This document shows positions 1-10,000 of a stretch of DNA of 64,000 nt, piece by piece. The translations under genes were made by a program, and so were the position numbers. The notes under the pieces were generated by a model that worked only from the letters and a program-made list of their open reading frames with translations, was not told where the DNA came from and did no database searches. Numbering within the stretch: the stretch's first letter is position 1; every line of letters begins with the position of its first letter. Origin of the DNA: Harmothoe impar (lineage: Eukaryota; Annelida; Polychaeta; Phyllodocida; Polynoidae); the NCBI GenBank assembly GCA_947462335.1, contig OX381706.1, forward strand, positions 13,802,784 through 13,866,783, written 5' to 3'.

Positions 1-1429
1 TTATTGCTTGATATAACGCCTTACACATTGCTAGGCAGTCTTCAATTTTGGTTCATTGCCTCTTGGTGCTTTCATGTGATGAATATGTACCAGCCCGATA
101 TGGTTGGCATTAATGCAGCACTGGGGAGTTACTTACCATCTGCAGTCAAACGGATAGTTTTAGGGGCAGTTCACAGTATATGGATCGCCTACATCCGTCT
201 GAAGCACAGATGGCATTGCACTAAGCTGTACTAAAGCACCTGGCATCTCAAACCCAATAAACGCATGAATAATAAAAGCACTCCACACATTTAACTGCCA
301 CAAAACACATCCAACTAGAAAAATGCCGAGAACAAAAGATTTCTTAAATTGGTTGTCATCCTGTTGTCTCATACCCTACCTCCTACCCATATGGTCAATA
401 ATGAATTTTATTCAATGATCTTTTAATTATGTGCATACCGTAAAACTTTGACAAGCTTGTTTAAAACCTACCCTCTCTTCCCTCTTATCTCCATCTTATC
501 ATTCTCTCTTCTCTCCATGCCACTCCCTCTTTAACTCTTACCACTCTTACCTCTCTGTCCATCCCCCACCCAACCCTCCTCTATTTTTCTCCCTCCATTA
601 ACATACATTCCCTTGCATCTCTTCATCTTCCTATTTCTCTCTCTTTCTCTCCATCCTTTCCATCTCCCTCTTTCTCCTGCCCTTTCTATTCTCTATGTGA
701 CCGTAAACATTATTTGGCTGTGTTTGGGCACATTTTCACTGCTAACTTTGCCACTCCATGGCATCCAGCCCCATTCCCTGCATGGGTTTTGTGGATGGCG
801 GTTTTACTCAAGTCCAGCGGGATGATTGCCGATGGTCAAATTGACCTGATTTAAGGCCATTAAAATGGTTTAAAGCAGTATCTATGGCTTTTATTGATCA
901 GTATGTGGCACGACAGGCATAAAAATGGAAATACCCCTGGGGGGTAGGAGGAGGCTGGTCCATGTGTCATTAGAGTTAGACAGGCTACTACTCCTTGTAT
1001 TGGACCTTTTGCTCCATTCCCTAGACTTTTTACGAGGTATGTATACATGTATGTATGTGCGTAAATTGCTTTATTTATAGTGATAATTGGTAGGCATAAC
1101 AATCTGCCTGTAATTGGTCGATCTCCAGTTGACAGTTTATACCAAAAATCATGACTTAATTTAGTTAATGGCCTTTCAGCCATTTCTTATAATTTGATGA
1201 TAATGATAGAAGGTTTAGCAATACTAGATAGGACTGATGTAATTGTGCTTGTAGTATATGTTCTCAGTGGATCTTCAACAAGAATCATATTCAAGGGGCA
1301 AAGATGTTAAACAAAAGCTATAGGATTGCAAGAGACAATTTTTTTCCTCTCCTCATGCTATAAGATAAGAACTATCCATATTGTCTCAACAGTGCTGTAC
1401 ATGTAATATCAACTGTCTGAGATATGTAC
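1..1429. other. Host flank left of retroelement 1, no confirmed gene
   Basis: No multi-exon gene is recognisable here. A 70-codon ATG reading frame on the minus strand (372 to 160) has a hydrophobic stretch of about 25 residues after a charged N-terminus. It could be a first exon of a membrane protein running off the left edge, but nothing else supports it. Positions 110-136 resemble one arm of the palindromic repeat seen at 37-39 kb. The rest is AT-rich unique-looking DNA. Confidence 0.4.
472..690. repeat. Polypyrimidine-rich low-complexity tract
   Basis: About 220 bp of almost pure C/T sequence made of CTCTT, CCCTC and CTTTCTC runs on the plus strand. It has no coding potential. It is an ordinary low-complexity tract. 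Confidence 0.7.
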
Positions 1430-1433
1430 ATAG
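1430..1433. repeat. Target-site duplication of element 1 (left), ATAG
   Basis: ATAG directly precedes the left LTR and recurs directly after the right LTR at 13576-13579. A 4-bp duplication is usual for errantivirus-type integrases. Confidence 0.85.
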
Positions 1434-2288
1434 TGTGGCTAGGGAAAACCCTTTCCACATCAATGAGGGCGTAAAGATGAGGTGAGACGTCAGTTTCAAT
1501 ACTTGGTATCTTTTATTAATAATAATATTAATATCAGAGTACCAGTCACTAGGGCTCAGTATATAAGTTACTGATGGTTGCAAGATGATAAGTGATTTCC
1601 TCCTCCATCTGACCGGGGTATAAGTACAGGTACCCGGCAGGTGGAGGGGGTGCCCATGTGACCGGAAGTAGATGTAACAGTGGTTTTCATTGGATAATAT
1701 ACATTTGACATTTGATTGGATAATTATATATTCATGGCTTTAACATGTGGTGTGCGCTGGACCGCGGGTGGGGAGCCTGGGTCCAGTGCATTATGGGTAA
1801 TGGATTACATAATAAGTAGCATGCACACATGGGGGCTTTGTCGCCTGCCTCCAGGTGGTCTCCAGCCGGCTCAAGTGGCTTTGGCGGTGCCACACTGATT
1901 AAGGGTGTCCAGCTTTATAGCATTGTTTTATGTGTAGACAGTTAATCCTTGGGGTCAACATATTGTGTATAGGTGACCGGTCAGTGCCTTGTCGTCTGGA
2001 GGGGCTGACCGTTACCTATTGTCCATAGGATAAGGGTCTGCTTGTGATCTATGGATTAATTATGTGTGGGGGTTAGTTTGGCTTGGCTTAGTGAGAAATA
2101 GGTATGTCTGACGTCTAGGTGTACTTTGATGGACATATGGATTGAAAATATGTATAAAGTATTGTGCGTATTACAAATAATAATAAATATGAATATTAAT
2201 AATCATAAATCATAATTATGACGTAATATGACGTAATATGATGTAATACAATTGATGAAGGTATAATAAGGGGTTTTGTGGCGTGACA
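1434..2288 (-). repeat. 3' LTR of element 1 (855 bp)
   Basis: Direct repeat of 12721-13575 at a constant offset of 11,287 bp from end to end, so the copies have no net indel. Read on the minus strand it starts TGTCACGCC and ends AGCCACA, the usual TG...CA termini. A 60-codon open frame inside it (1716-1898) occurs in both copies and is not considered a gene. Confidence 0.95.
1512..1517 (-). terminator. Polyadenylation signal of element 1
   Basis: AATAAA on the minus strand, 78 bp before the end of the 3' LTR. It is the only canonical signal in a sensible place for the R/U5 boundary. The assignment is positional. Confidence 0.55.
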
Positions 2289-2300
2289 GCACCCCCCAAT
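2289..2300 (-). other. Polypurine tract of element 1
   Basis: The minus strand reads ATTGGGGGGTGC directly before the 3' LTR. This purine-rich stretch is in the position expected for plus-strand DNA priming. Confidence 0.75.
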
Positions 2301-2306
2301 ACAACT

Positions 2307-2326
2307 CCTGCACGCCCTCGTGCAGG
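2307..2326. other. Perfect hairpin beside the polypurine tract
   Basis: CCTGCACG and CGTGCAGG form an 8-bp perfect stem around a 4-nt loop, six bases from the polypurine tract and inside the element. Its function is unknown; it could structure the 3' end of the genomic RNA. Confidence 0.6.
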
Positions 2327-2927
2327 CCGCGAAGTAGTAGAGGAAGAGTTATGTCACGCTTCAAAAGTATTTGTATGAACTTTTTTTTGTATTTTATGAT
2401 TTTTGTATCTATCTATCTTATACTATGACTAGGTTCTTAATCACATTTTCTAGGTAGTACAGTGTTTTATACATACATGTTATGCAGTGGTAATAATAAT
2501 ATTTCTATGGTAACGTACTGGTACTATATGTCTCGCTTCCGTTCTATTTATATGATTATACATTTTTGGAAGCTTTTAACCTTTACCAATTATTTACATA
2601 ATACAAGTCGTGGTACGGTGGTAAGTGTAATTTTGACGTACTGATTCTATATGTCGCGCTTCCGTCCTAGATTATAATACAATCAATTCATACAATAGGA
2701 AGCTGTAAGAAATTCATTTCAATGATAATATAGATGTACTAAGCGTTTACATAGGCCATGTGTAATACTTAGTATGGTATGGTAGTACATGTATAACAAT
2801 AGGTTGAGCAGTGTATTTTGTTTATGGAATGATCTTTGGCAATACTTGATCTTTTTGATATTCATTCTCAATGTCGAGGGGCAATGGAGGAAGTTCGTTT
2901 TGAGTTATCACCTTCTATATTAAATTT
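2327..2927 (-). other. Non-coding 3' region of element 1
   Basis: About 600 bp between the envelope stop and the polypurine-tract hairpin. No open frame of note. It holds imperfect direct repeats of a TATGTCTCGCTTCCGT-like motif near 2527 and 2650, with a related TATGTCACGCTT at 2350. The role of the repeats is unknown. Confidence 0.6.
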
Positions 2928-5537
2928 TTATGTTTCATTTCCTGTCTCACTCTTTTTCATAACAATGGCTGTCAATAGTTCGGTAGTGGTCATGTCTTTT
3001 GGGTTTTTGATAAGTGACGTAGTGTTGTCACAGTCGGGGTCAATGTCAATGTTGTCTTGGGTTTCAGTCGGATGTAGGGATGTAGTCATTTCAATAGTTT
3101 TAAGGGTTAATCCTGTGGTGGTGGTGTCGTCTTTCAGGGCCGGTATGATAGAAAACCGTGCCGCTAGGGGTAGTATGATGTGGTTGGGTAGATAGTATGA
3201 CTTCTGTTTTCCGTTGATGTTGAAAGATATGGGGCCATTCCATGTCATGTTTATGCGTGGGTATGGGCATGACAGGGCGGAGATGGCCGTCAGAGTTGGG
3301 ATGAAATCATTAACGATAGAGTCACGTTCGTAGGGTAGGGATAGTAGTGGGATGGTGTGATTGACGTGTCCTTGGTAAATTTTGAGCGTAATAGTAGGAT
3401 TGGTTTTGTGTCCAGAGTTTGTCATTCCAAAGTGACGTGTAATCTTGTTTTTACACTTGAAGATGGTTTTGATAACAGCGTATACGATTAAGGCTACGAA
3501 TATCAGGGTAAAAATGTTATGGGCATCAACGTATTGATCTAGATTGATAGTGTGGTTTTCTTTGGTTTCACTCTGGGGGATGGGGTTAATAAATTTCCAA
3601 GAAATGTTGTTGGGTCGAGCACTAACGGTTGGGATGGTCGCGAACAGTGCTTTTCCTTTGGATACGTATAATAAGTAGAAGAATCCTACGGCGTTTAGAA
3701 TGCAAGTGACTGGTACTATATAGTTCCACACAGGGCTAGCGAAGAAGCTAGCTATGTTCTCTCGTATCGGTGTGTCCTGGATGGGTCGGTCTAAGATGTC
3801 TGCTGCGTTGGTGGCTTCTATTAGGATATTCCTGGTGAAGGGTTCCAGGTCCAATGTAATGTCTGATGACAACTTGCTGATGTTTGTCATAGATTTGATG
3901 ATAGCTTGTGTATGTAGATGTGGTATGTGTATTGGGTCGTGGTGTAGTGATGATGCTGTGATGTTGAGATTGTTTGTGAGTGCGAGTAGTATGGGTGTAT
4001 TGGCCGCGTGCATTAGAAAATGTGTTGAAGAAGATTCGTTACAAGGAATTTTGGTGTTTGGGAGGTACAATGAGTCGAACTGTAAGTGGCACATACATGG
4101 GACACCAATAACTGCGTAGGCCGAAGCTTTCTTAGTAGTTGGTGTCATGTGCTGACAGATGACGTGGTAGTACTCCCTGTTAGTAGTTACTAAATATTTA
4201 TCTTTACCAATAGCTATAGCACGGGTTTGTATGGGTCTCAGAGGGTGTACTTGAAATGTGCAGAGTCTGGCTATGTCTGCCTGGTTACCTTTAAAGGCCG
4301 CCATGAGGCAGGTTGGCTGGTCACTGCGTATTCTAGGCATAGTCCTAGCGCATACTTTCAGTATCGAGCCTTGGCACGTAAGCAGATCTGCGTATGTCAT
4401 CTCTAAGTACAATGTCTCTGCCTCGTTGACAGCGAGGAAAGTTTTGTCAGTGTGTAATAGGGTAGATCCAGAACTTGTCGTATTTTCGGTGTTAATGGGG
4501 ACATGAGTTGTAATTACTTGATATAAGTTAAATGCTGCGTCTGTGGCAGAAATGATAACATTAATATGAATGTATAAGTGAGTTTTGGAATAGGTGTATA
4601 GTGCAACTGGTTGGGAGTAATAATATGCGGTGTCAATAATGGTTACCTCGGATCCTGGGTTCCTAATTTTGAGTTGTGTGTCTAAGGTGGCTAGCTTGAG
4701 GGCTAGTTCTGTGGGTTGGATCATATCCGGTGCTAATATTCCAGTGGACAATAATCTGAGAGAATTTTCCACCTTGTATAACCCTTGTTGGTAGGCGATC
4801 CTGGTCATGAGGACAATTACCTGGGTCGATATGATGGCTGACTGGGTAATCCTACGATCCTGGTCGGCTTGGATGGAGGTTAGGGTTGTGGAGAAATCAT
4901 CAGACCACGAGTCTATGGATTCGGTAATATTGAGTAGAGATTCCTGTACAACGTCCTGTTGTTTTATATAAGTGTCTAGAAACTGCTGGTGTTGCTGGGT
5001 GACATCATGTAATCCTTGTGCAGTTTTAACATTGACGTCGGCCAGTGTACCAATTCTAGCATCCAGGTGATGTATGACGTTGATGATAGAATCCATGTCT
5101 CTAGTAGTTGCCAGGCCGAAGATGGATTTAAAGAGCTCCCCTAAGAATCCTAGGATAGCTCTCTTTGGCCTGTTAGTAATAGGATCCGAGAGGAAGTGTG
5201 CAATGTTCTTTAAAGTCTTAATAATGTTAATATCTACGTTTTGTAGTAGTCGGTCGAGGTCAGCAGCTTGTTGCAACATCTTAGCGTCGTGGCTGTCGTG
5301 GGGTCCTAGTGAAGTCAGTTGAAGAGTCCTGATGGTGTTGTAAATGAGTGGCTTCGGACGAGGAGCCATTGGGATGTTGTAGGGGATGGCCAGTATGACC
5401 TCGTGTAGGTCATGACCGGTGATGATTTGTCCCGGCAGCTGTTCATAGATGAGGCCGATATTTTGCCTCACTATTGGTTGTGCTGCCGTGTAAATGATGT
5501 GTGTGATGATTAATAGGAGGTAGAGTGTATACCTCAT
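2928..5537 (-). CDS. env: Envelope fusion glycoprotein of element 1
   Basis: An 869-codon uninterrupted frame from an ATG at 5537. It begins with a hydrophobic signal peptide (residues 1-19). A basic furin-type site, RPKR, lies at residues 123-126 and is followed at once by a hydrophobic, glycine- and phenylalanine-containing fusion-peptide-like segment (127-142). A heptad-rich, Gln-rich region follows at about 145-225. Cysteines cluster at about 385-500. Two hydrophobic segments near residues 610-640 and 695-715 are candidate membrane anchors. Several N-x-S/T sites are present. This layout is that of baculovirus F / errantivirus Env proteins, in which furin cleavage exposes the fusion peptide. 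The gene lies 870 bp downstream of pol, so a spliced subgenomic mRNA is likely. No break is visible. The long tail after the second hydrophobic segment (about 150 residues) is unusual. The family call rests on architecture, not alignment. Confidence 0.85.
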   Translation of the reverse strand: MRYTLYLLLIITHIIYTAAQPIVRQNIGLIYEQLPGQIITGHDLHEVILAIPYNIPMAPRPKPLIYNTIRTLQLTSLGPHDSHDAKMLQQAADLDRLLQNVDINIIKTLKNIAHFLSDPITNRPKRAILGFLGELFKSIFGLATTRDMDSIINVIHHLDARIGTLADVNVKTAQGLHDVTQQHQQFLDTYIKQQDVVQESLLNITESIDSWSDDFSTTLTSIQADQDRRITQSAIISTQVIVLMTRIAYQQGLYKVENSLRLLSTGILAPDMIQPTELALKLATLDTQLKIRNPGSEVTIIDTAYYYSQPVALYTYSKTHLYIHINVIISATDAAFNLYQVITTHVPINTENTTSSGSTLLHTDKTFLAVNEAETLYLEMTYADLLTCQGSILKVCARTMPRIRSDQPTCLMAAFKGNQADIARLCTFQVHPLRPIQTRAIAIGKDKYLVTTNREYYHVICQHMTPTTKKASAYAVIGVPCMCHLQFDSLYLPNTKIPCNESSSTHFLMHAANTPILLALTNNLNITASSLHHDPIHIPHLHTQAIIKSMTNISKLSSDITLDLEPFTRNILIEATNAADILDRPIQDTPIRENIASFFASPVWNYIVPVTCILNAVGFFYLLYVSKGKALFATIPTVSARPNNISWKFINPIPQSETKENHTINLDQYVDAHNIFTLIFVALIVYAVIKTIFKCKNKITRHFGMTNSGHKTNPTITLKIYQGHVNHTIPLLSLPYERDSIVNDFIPTLTAISALSCPYPRINMTWNGPISFNINGKQKSYYLPNHIILPLAARFSIIPALKDDTTTTGLTLKTIEMTTSLHPTETQDNIDIDPDCDNTTSLIKNPKDMTTTELLTAIVMKKSETGNET

Positions 5538-6408
5538 GATTCCCGAGTTGTTGGGATTTGATAGTAATAATAGTAGTAGTCGATCGTTTGTAGTAGTAAT
5601 AGTTGATAGTTGATAGTTGGTGAAGGATGAGTGTAAGTGCGCAGTACTGGCGGGGATCTACCAAATTAACTGTGGGCTGCTCCTGACTGAAACGATGTGT
5701 GTAGGGGTGTGGTCACTGGGTGACTGTGGAAAGATGGGGGGATGTGTGGGAACTTATACCCTTTGGTCTGGGTACAGGGTGGTGGCTATGTCACCCTGCC
5801 ATGTTGGTCGTTATCACACTCCCATAAGTGGAGCTTTTGTTTGCGCGCTCCAGTGGTGGCGCCATCCAGGGCTCAGATTGCGGTCATCCTCCTGGTGTTG
5901 TTGACACCTGTGATGCATGCGGGCGGCCGCCTGCATACACCGCTTTTCCACTGGTCTATGGGGGGGGGGTTAATAAGAGTGCGCAAACTGTCCTTTCATG
6001 TCGGATTTTGACATGTTGATAATAGTTCTATTTGAAGTGTCAGTTTGTTAAAGGAGCAGCAATAATATGGAGTCGCCCTGCCACTTACTTGTGTGGTGAA
6101 ATGGGTATAGATGGATAATAATAATAATAGTAATAATTGATGAAGCTTGTGCGCTTTATGGTGATAAATACTGTATTTCCAGTATTTCTTTTGATGATCG
6201 GTGTGTAAGTCGTGATTTTTTGTGAATCATTATAATAGTAGTAGTGATAATAGTAGCCTTAGTAGTCAGTGTTGATCCTTTTGATATTAAAGTTGATAAT
6301 ATATGACAGTTGATGTCTTTATAATAGTAGCGATGATATAGTGAGCTTTTTGTTGTTTATGTAATATAGGTGATAACTCTTTTCCTCTTATATATTCTAT
6401 AGTTTATA
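5538..6408 (-). other. Non-coding spacer between pol and env
   Basis: About 870 bp with no supported gene. It is rich in TAG/TAA triplet runs (for example 5560-5610, 6115-6140 and 6230-6260). A splice acceptor for env would be expected here, but none stands out. Confidence 0.5.
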
Positions 6409-7047
6409 TTATGGTTTTAGTCCTACCGGTGTCCTCCTCTTGACCTTGGAGTGGGCCGGCTTTGCTTTATATATATTTTTGGTTTGTAGTAGCGCTGGTC
6501 TCGCTTTATATGAGTCTCCGTCTTTCTTCCATAATTTGGTTATGAGGTCATCGTTTGGGTCAATGAGCCTGTGAATGAAATCGTTATTTCTAACGTGACG
6601 TACTAGTTTCAGTCTAGCTACATGGACTGGGTTTTTCATTGTCTTCATTGTGATGACAGATTTGAGGAGGACGGATGTTTTTGAGACGAATTTGCACACT
6701 ATGTATGGGCCGGAGTACACCTTCTGAAGTTTCAAACATTTTGTTCTATCCATCAGTCGGGGTACCTTGACATACACTAGTGATTCTTTCTGCACCTTTG
6801 TAGGTTTTGCCTTCTTGTCGTGTTGTTGTCTCATTTGTTCTGTCCTCTTTTCGATGTTTTCAATGACCTGATTGTATGTGTAGTCTATTTTCTTTAATTT
6901 GTCAATGATGTGGAGATTTAGACTTTTCTCTTCTTCCTGATTGAGTTTGTTATCTATTATGGTGTTTGGATTCCTTCCCTTCATAATGAAGAACGGTGTG
7001 AAGGCAGTGGTGGCGGACTCTGTGTTGTTGATGGAGAACACAAGTGT
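6409..7047 (-). pseudogene. pol: Integrase C-terminal part of pol, out of frame
   Basis: This frame carries the end of the integrase, with the post-catalytic helix region, a basic DNA-binding segment and a short GPY-like motif (YSGPYIV). It is in a different frame from the main pol frame. The switch point lies around 7041-7048 and fits loss of a single base relative to the parental sequence. No slippery heptamer or hairpin was seen there, so it looks like a mutation or an assembly error rather than programmed frameshifting. The frame ends at 6409 with a stop. Confidence 0.75.
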
Positions 7048-10000
7048 GGTAGGAATACATCCCATGTGTCCTGGTGTTCTTCACAGTAGGCCCGTATGCC
7101 TTCAGACAGCGTCTTCACATATCTTTCAGCCTGGCCGTTCGATTTTGGTCTATAGGCCGAGCTGAAGACATGTTTTATGTTGAGGGAAGATGTCATGTTT
7201 CTGAATTTTGAATTTTTATATGACGTTCCATTGTCTGACTGGAGGTATGTTGGTATACCCTCGGCCAGAACAACCTTTTCTATGAATTCTGCGGTAGTTG
7301 TTTCCGCGTCCAATGATGTAGTAGGGTAAGCTATGCAGAATTTAGAGAACCTGTCGACCACTACCTGAATGTAAACGTTCTTTCCTGGTGTTGGTGGTAG
7401 TGGGCCTATGGCATCTATGTGGACAAACTGGAATGGGTAAGAAGGGGTACTATGGGCCGTCATTGGCAGGTTGTTGGTTAGATTCATTTTTTTGGCTTTC
7501 AAACAGACGTGGCAGGTCGCTGTGAATTTCTGGACGTCGGCCGCCATGCTCTTCCAATATACTTTGGGAAGCATGGTTGACAGCATTCTTTGTGCGCCAG
7601 CGTGGCCTGCCATTGGTAGGTCGTGAAAAAGCTTCAAGATGGGAAGTCTCATGTCATCTGGGATGACGGGTTGGAATGAGAACTCCTTGTGTTTCTTCCA
7701 TAGTACCGTGTTGATATGGACCAAAATATCATTCAGCATGATGTGGTCATCAGCTATCTTGATAAATTGCTCCGTCTCCTTCTTGTTTTTGTCGTTGGGT
7801 ACCTGTCCGTTCTCTAAATACGTGATGATAGCTTTCGTGTGTAAGTTGTATCTTTGTTCTCTTTTGAGGTTGAGTATGGAGATCTGTGGGTCGGAGAGGC
7901 TCTCTATCATTTCAATCAGATGATTAGTCTGATTGGCCAAGTGTTTTGCCATGTCTGTGGCATCTCTTCTAGGCTTCTCATTTTTCTTCTTTGGTTTTGG
8001 TTTATCTGTGGTTTTCTTAGGTTGCGGTGCCGGGGTGTGGCCTGGGACCGGTCGGGTCGCCGCAACCTGCTCTATTTGTTCTGTTTGAGTTTCTTCTATG
8101 AATGTTGATAGGGCTTCTAGGGATGTAGAGGGTACTGTCAGCTGCTGTGGGGCGTGGCCTGGGACCGGTCGTGCAGCTGAATCCACTTCCTGTTGTACCG
8201 AGGCCACTATGGCTGCTAACAGTCCCTTGTATTCTGTTTGTGGAAGCCCAAAATGATGTAATTTGGTACTTGGGATGTCAGGATTTGCTCTGAGGTTGGG
8301 GGTAAATCGTTTTACTTCTTCTATGTCTTCTGTGTTTTCCTCCATACATTTACAATAGAAGTGATGGGTGGAGTTTCTCTTCAGAATTGATTTGGGTAGT
8401 CTTTTTGGTACCGTCAATGGTGGTTCGTCTTCTTTGAATTTCTGTGTGTGTATGTCATCCTCAAACATAATTCTATGTTGCACCCTTATGGCTTTGGGTT
8501 TTGGTGGAGGATCTGTCATTGGTGTCTTGTCTAGTGGGTAGTCTCGTCTTGACATAACGTCTGATGGTATGTTTAATTTGCCTCTTATGTGTCTGATATT
8601 AAATTGAAATTGTTGAATTTTGAGTGCCCACCTTGCCCACATGTTTTTGTTATCTGATTTTGTCAACATGTGGATGAGGGCTTGGTGGTCAGTATATAAC
8701 TCGAATGGTCTTCCTTCTAGGTAGTGTCTGAAGTACTCTATTGCAAATACTACTCCCAATAGTTCTCTTTGGGTGGCACCATAATTCCTCTCGTGGTCGT
8801 GGAGTGCTCTGCCCGCAAAGGATACTGGTCGTAGAACGCCGTCTTTCTCCTGGGAAAGAGTAGCTCCCAGGGCTGTACCAGATGCATCTGTTGTAAGATG
8901 GAACTGTTTGTTGTAGTCTGGGTACAGCAGGATGACGTCATTGCATATAGAGTCCTTCAGGGTCTGGAATGCAGTCTCGCATTCTTTTGTCCAAACAAAT
9001 TTGTTCCCATTTTTGAGTAGATTGAATAGAGGTCGACCAATTTCACTGAACCCTTTGATGAATTTTCTATAGAATTGGGTGAGTCCAGTGAATGACCGCA
9101 CCTCTTTTGTGGTCTTCGGTGTGGGGAATGTCTGGATCTTGTGGACTTTGTCTGGAGATGGTTTGATACCGTCAGTGGTGACTTTCATTCCTAGGAAGTC
9201 TAGTTCCTGTAGGAAGAATTCGCACTTGGTTTTCTTCAACTTTAGTTTGCCATTTCTTAGTGCTTCAAATATGTTTCTTAAATCAATGAAATGTTGGTCT
9301 ATGGTAGGTGATAAACACAAGATGTCGTCTAAGTATGGGATTGCACATTTGTACTGCAGGTTCTGTAGGATCAAGTTGACTACAGCTTGGAAAGCCTGAG
9401 CACTGCTGGCAAGTCCCATGGGCATGGTCTTGTATCTATACTTCTTGGTCCTAGTGAGAAAGGCTGTGATGTCCCTGTCGTCCTCTCTAATTGGTATCTG
9501 GAAGTACCCTTGTTGGGCATCCATTTTAGAGAACACGGCAGGTCGCATCTCACCAATCATTTCTAGGCTGTCGTCTGCTCGTGGTGATGTAAGTGCTTGG
9601 TTGATGGATTGGGAATTCACATATCTTAGATCTGTCACTAGTCTGTAACCCTGCCCGTTCTTTTTCTCTACAAGAAAACTTCTGGATGACCAGGGACCCG
9701 TATTGGTTTCCTCCAGAATGTCCTGCTTTACCAGCTTCTGACATTCAATTTCAAGTCGTTCAGCTTTGTGCGGGGCCATTCTGAATGGGTAGAACTGTAA
9801 GGGTTTGGCGTCTGGGATCAGGTTGATTTTATGGGTGTACAGATGGGTTCTTCCAATCATATTATCTTTTCCCACGAATATGTCGTCGTATTCTTCTAGT
9901 AATTGGCAAAAAGTTGTGAATTGATCTTCTGTGAGGCAGTCTGGTTTTTGGAAGACGTGTGATTTTTCTTTTTCTGGTTCTATGTCTATGTCCTTCCCTA

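Noticed and set aside
160..372. Minus-strand 70-codon frame with a hydrophobic segment
   Set aside because: Single short frame with no domain, splice context or second exon in the window. Noted in the flank entry only.
1716..1898. 60-codon open frame inside the element 1 LTR (also 13003-13185)
   Set aside because: It is antisense to the element and repeats only because the LTR repeats. No sign of coding constraint.
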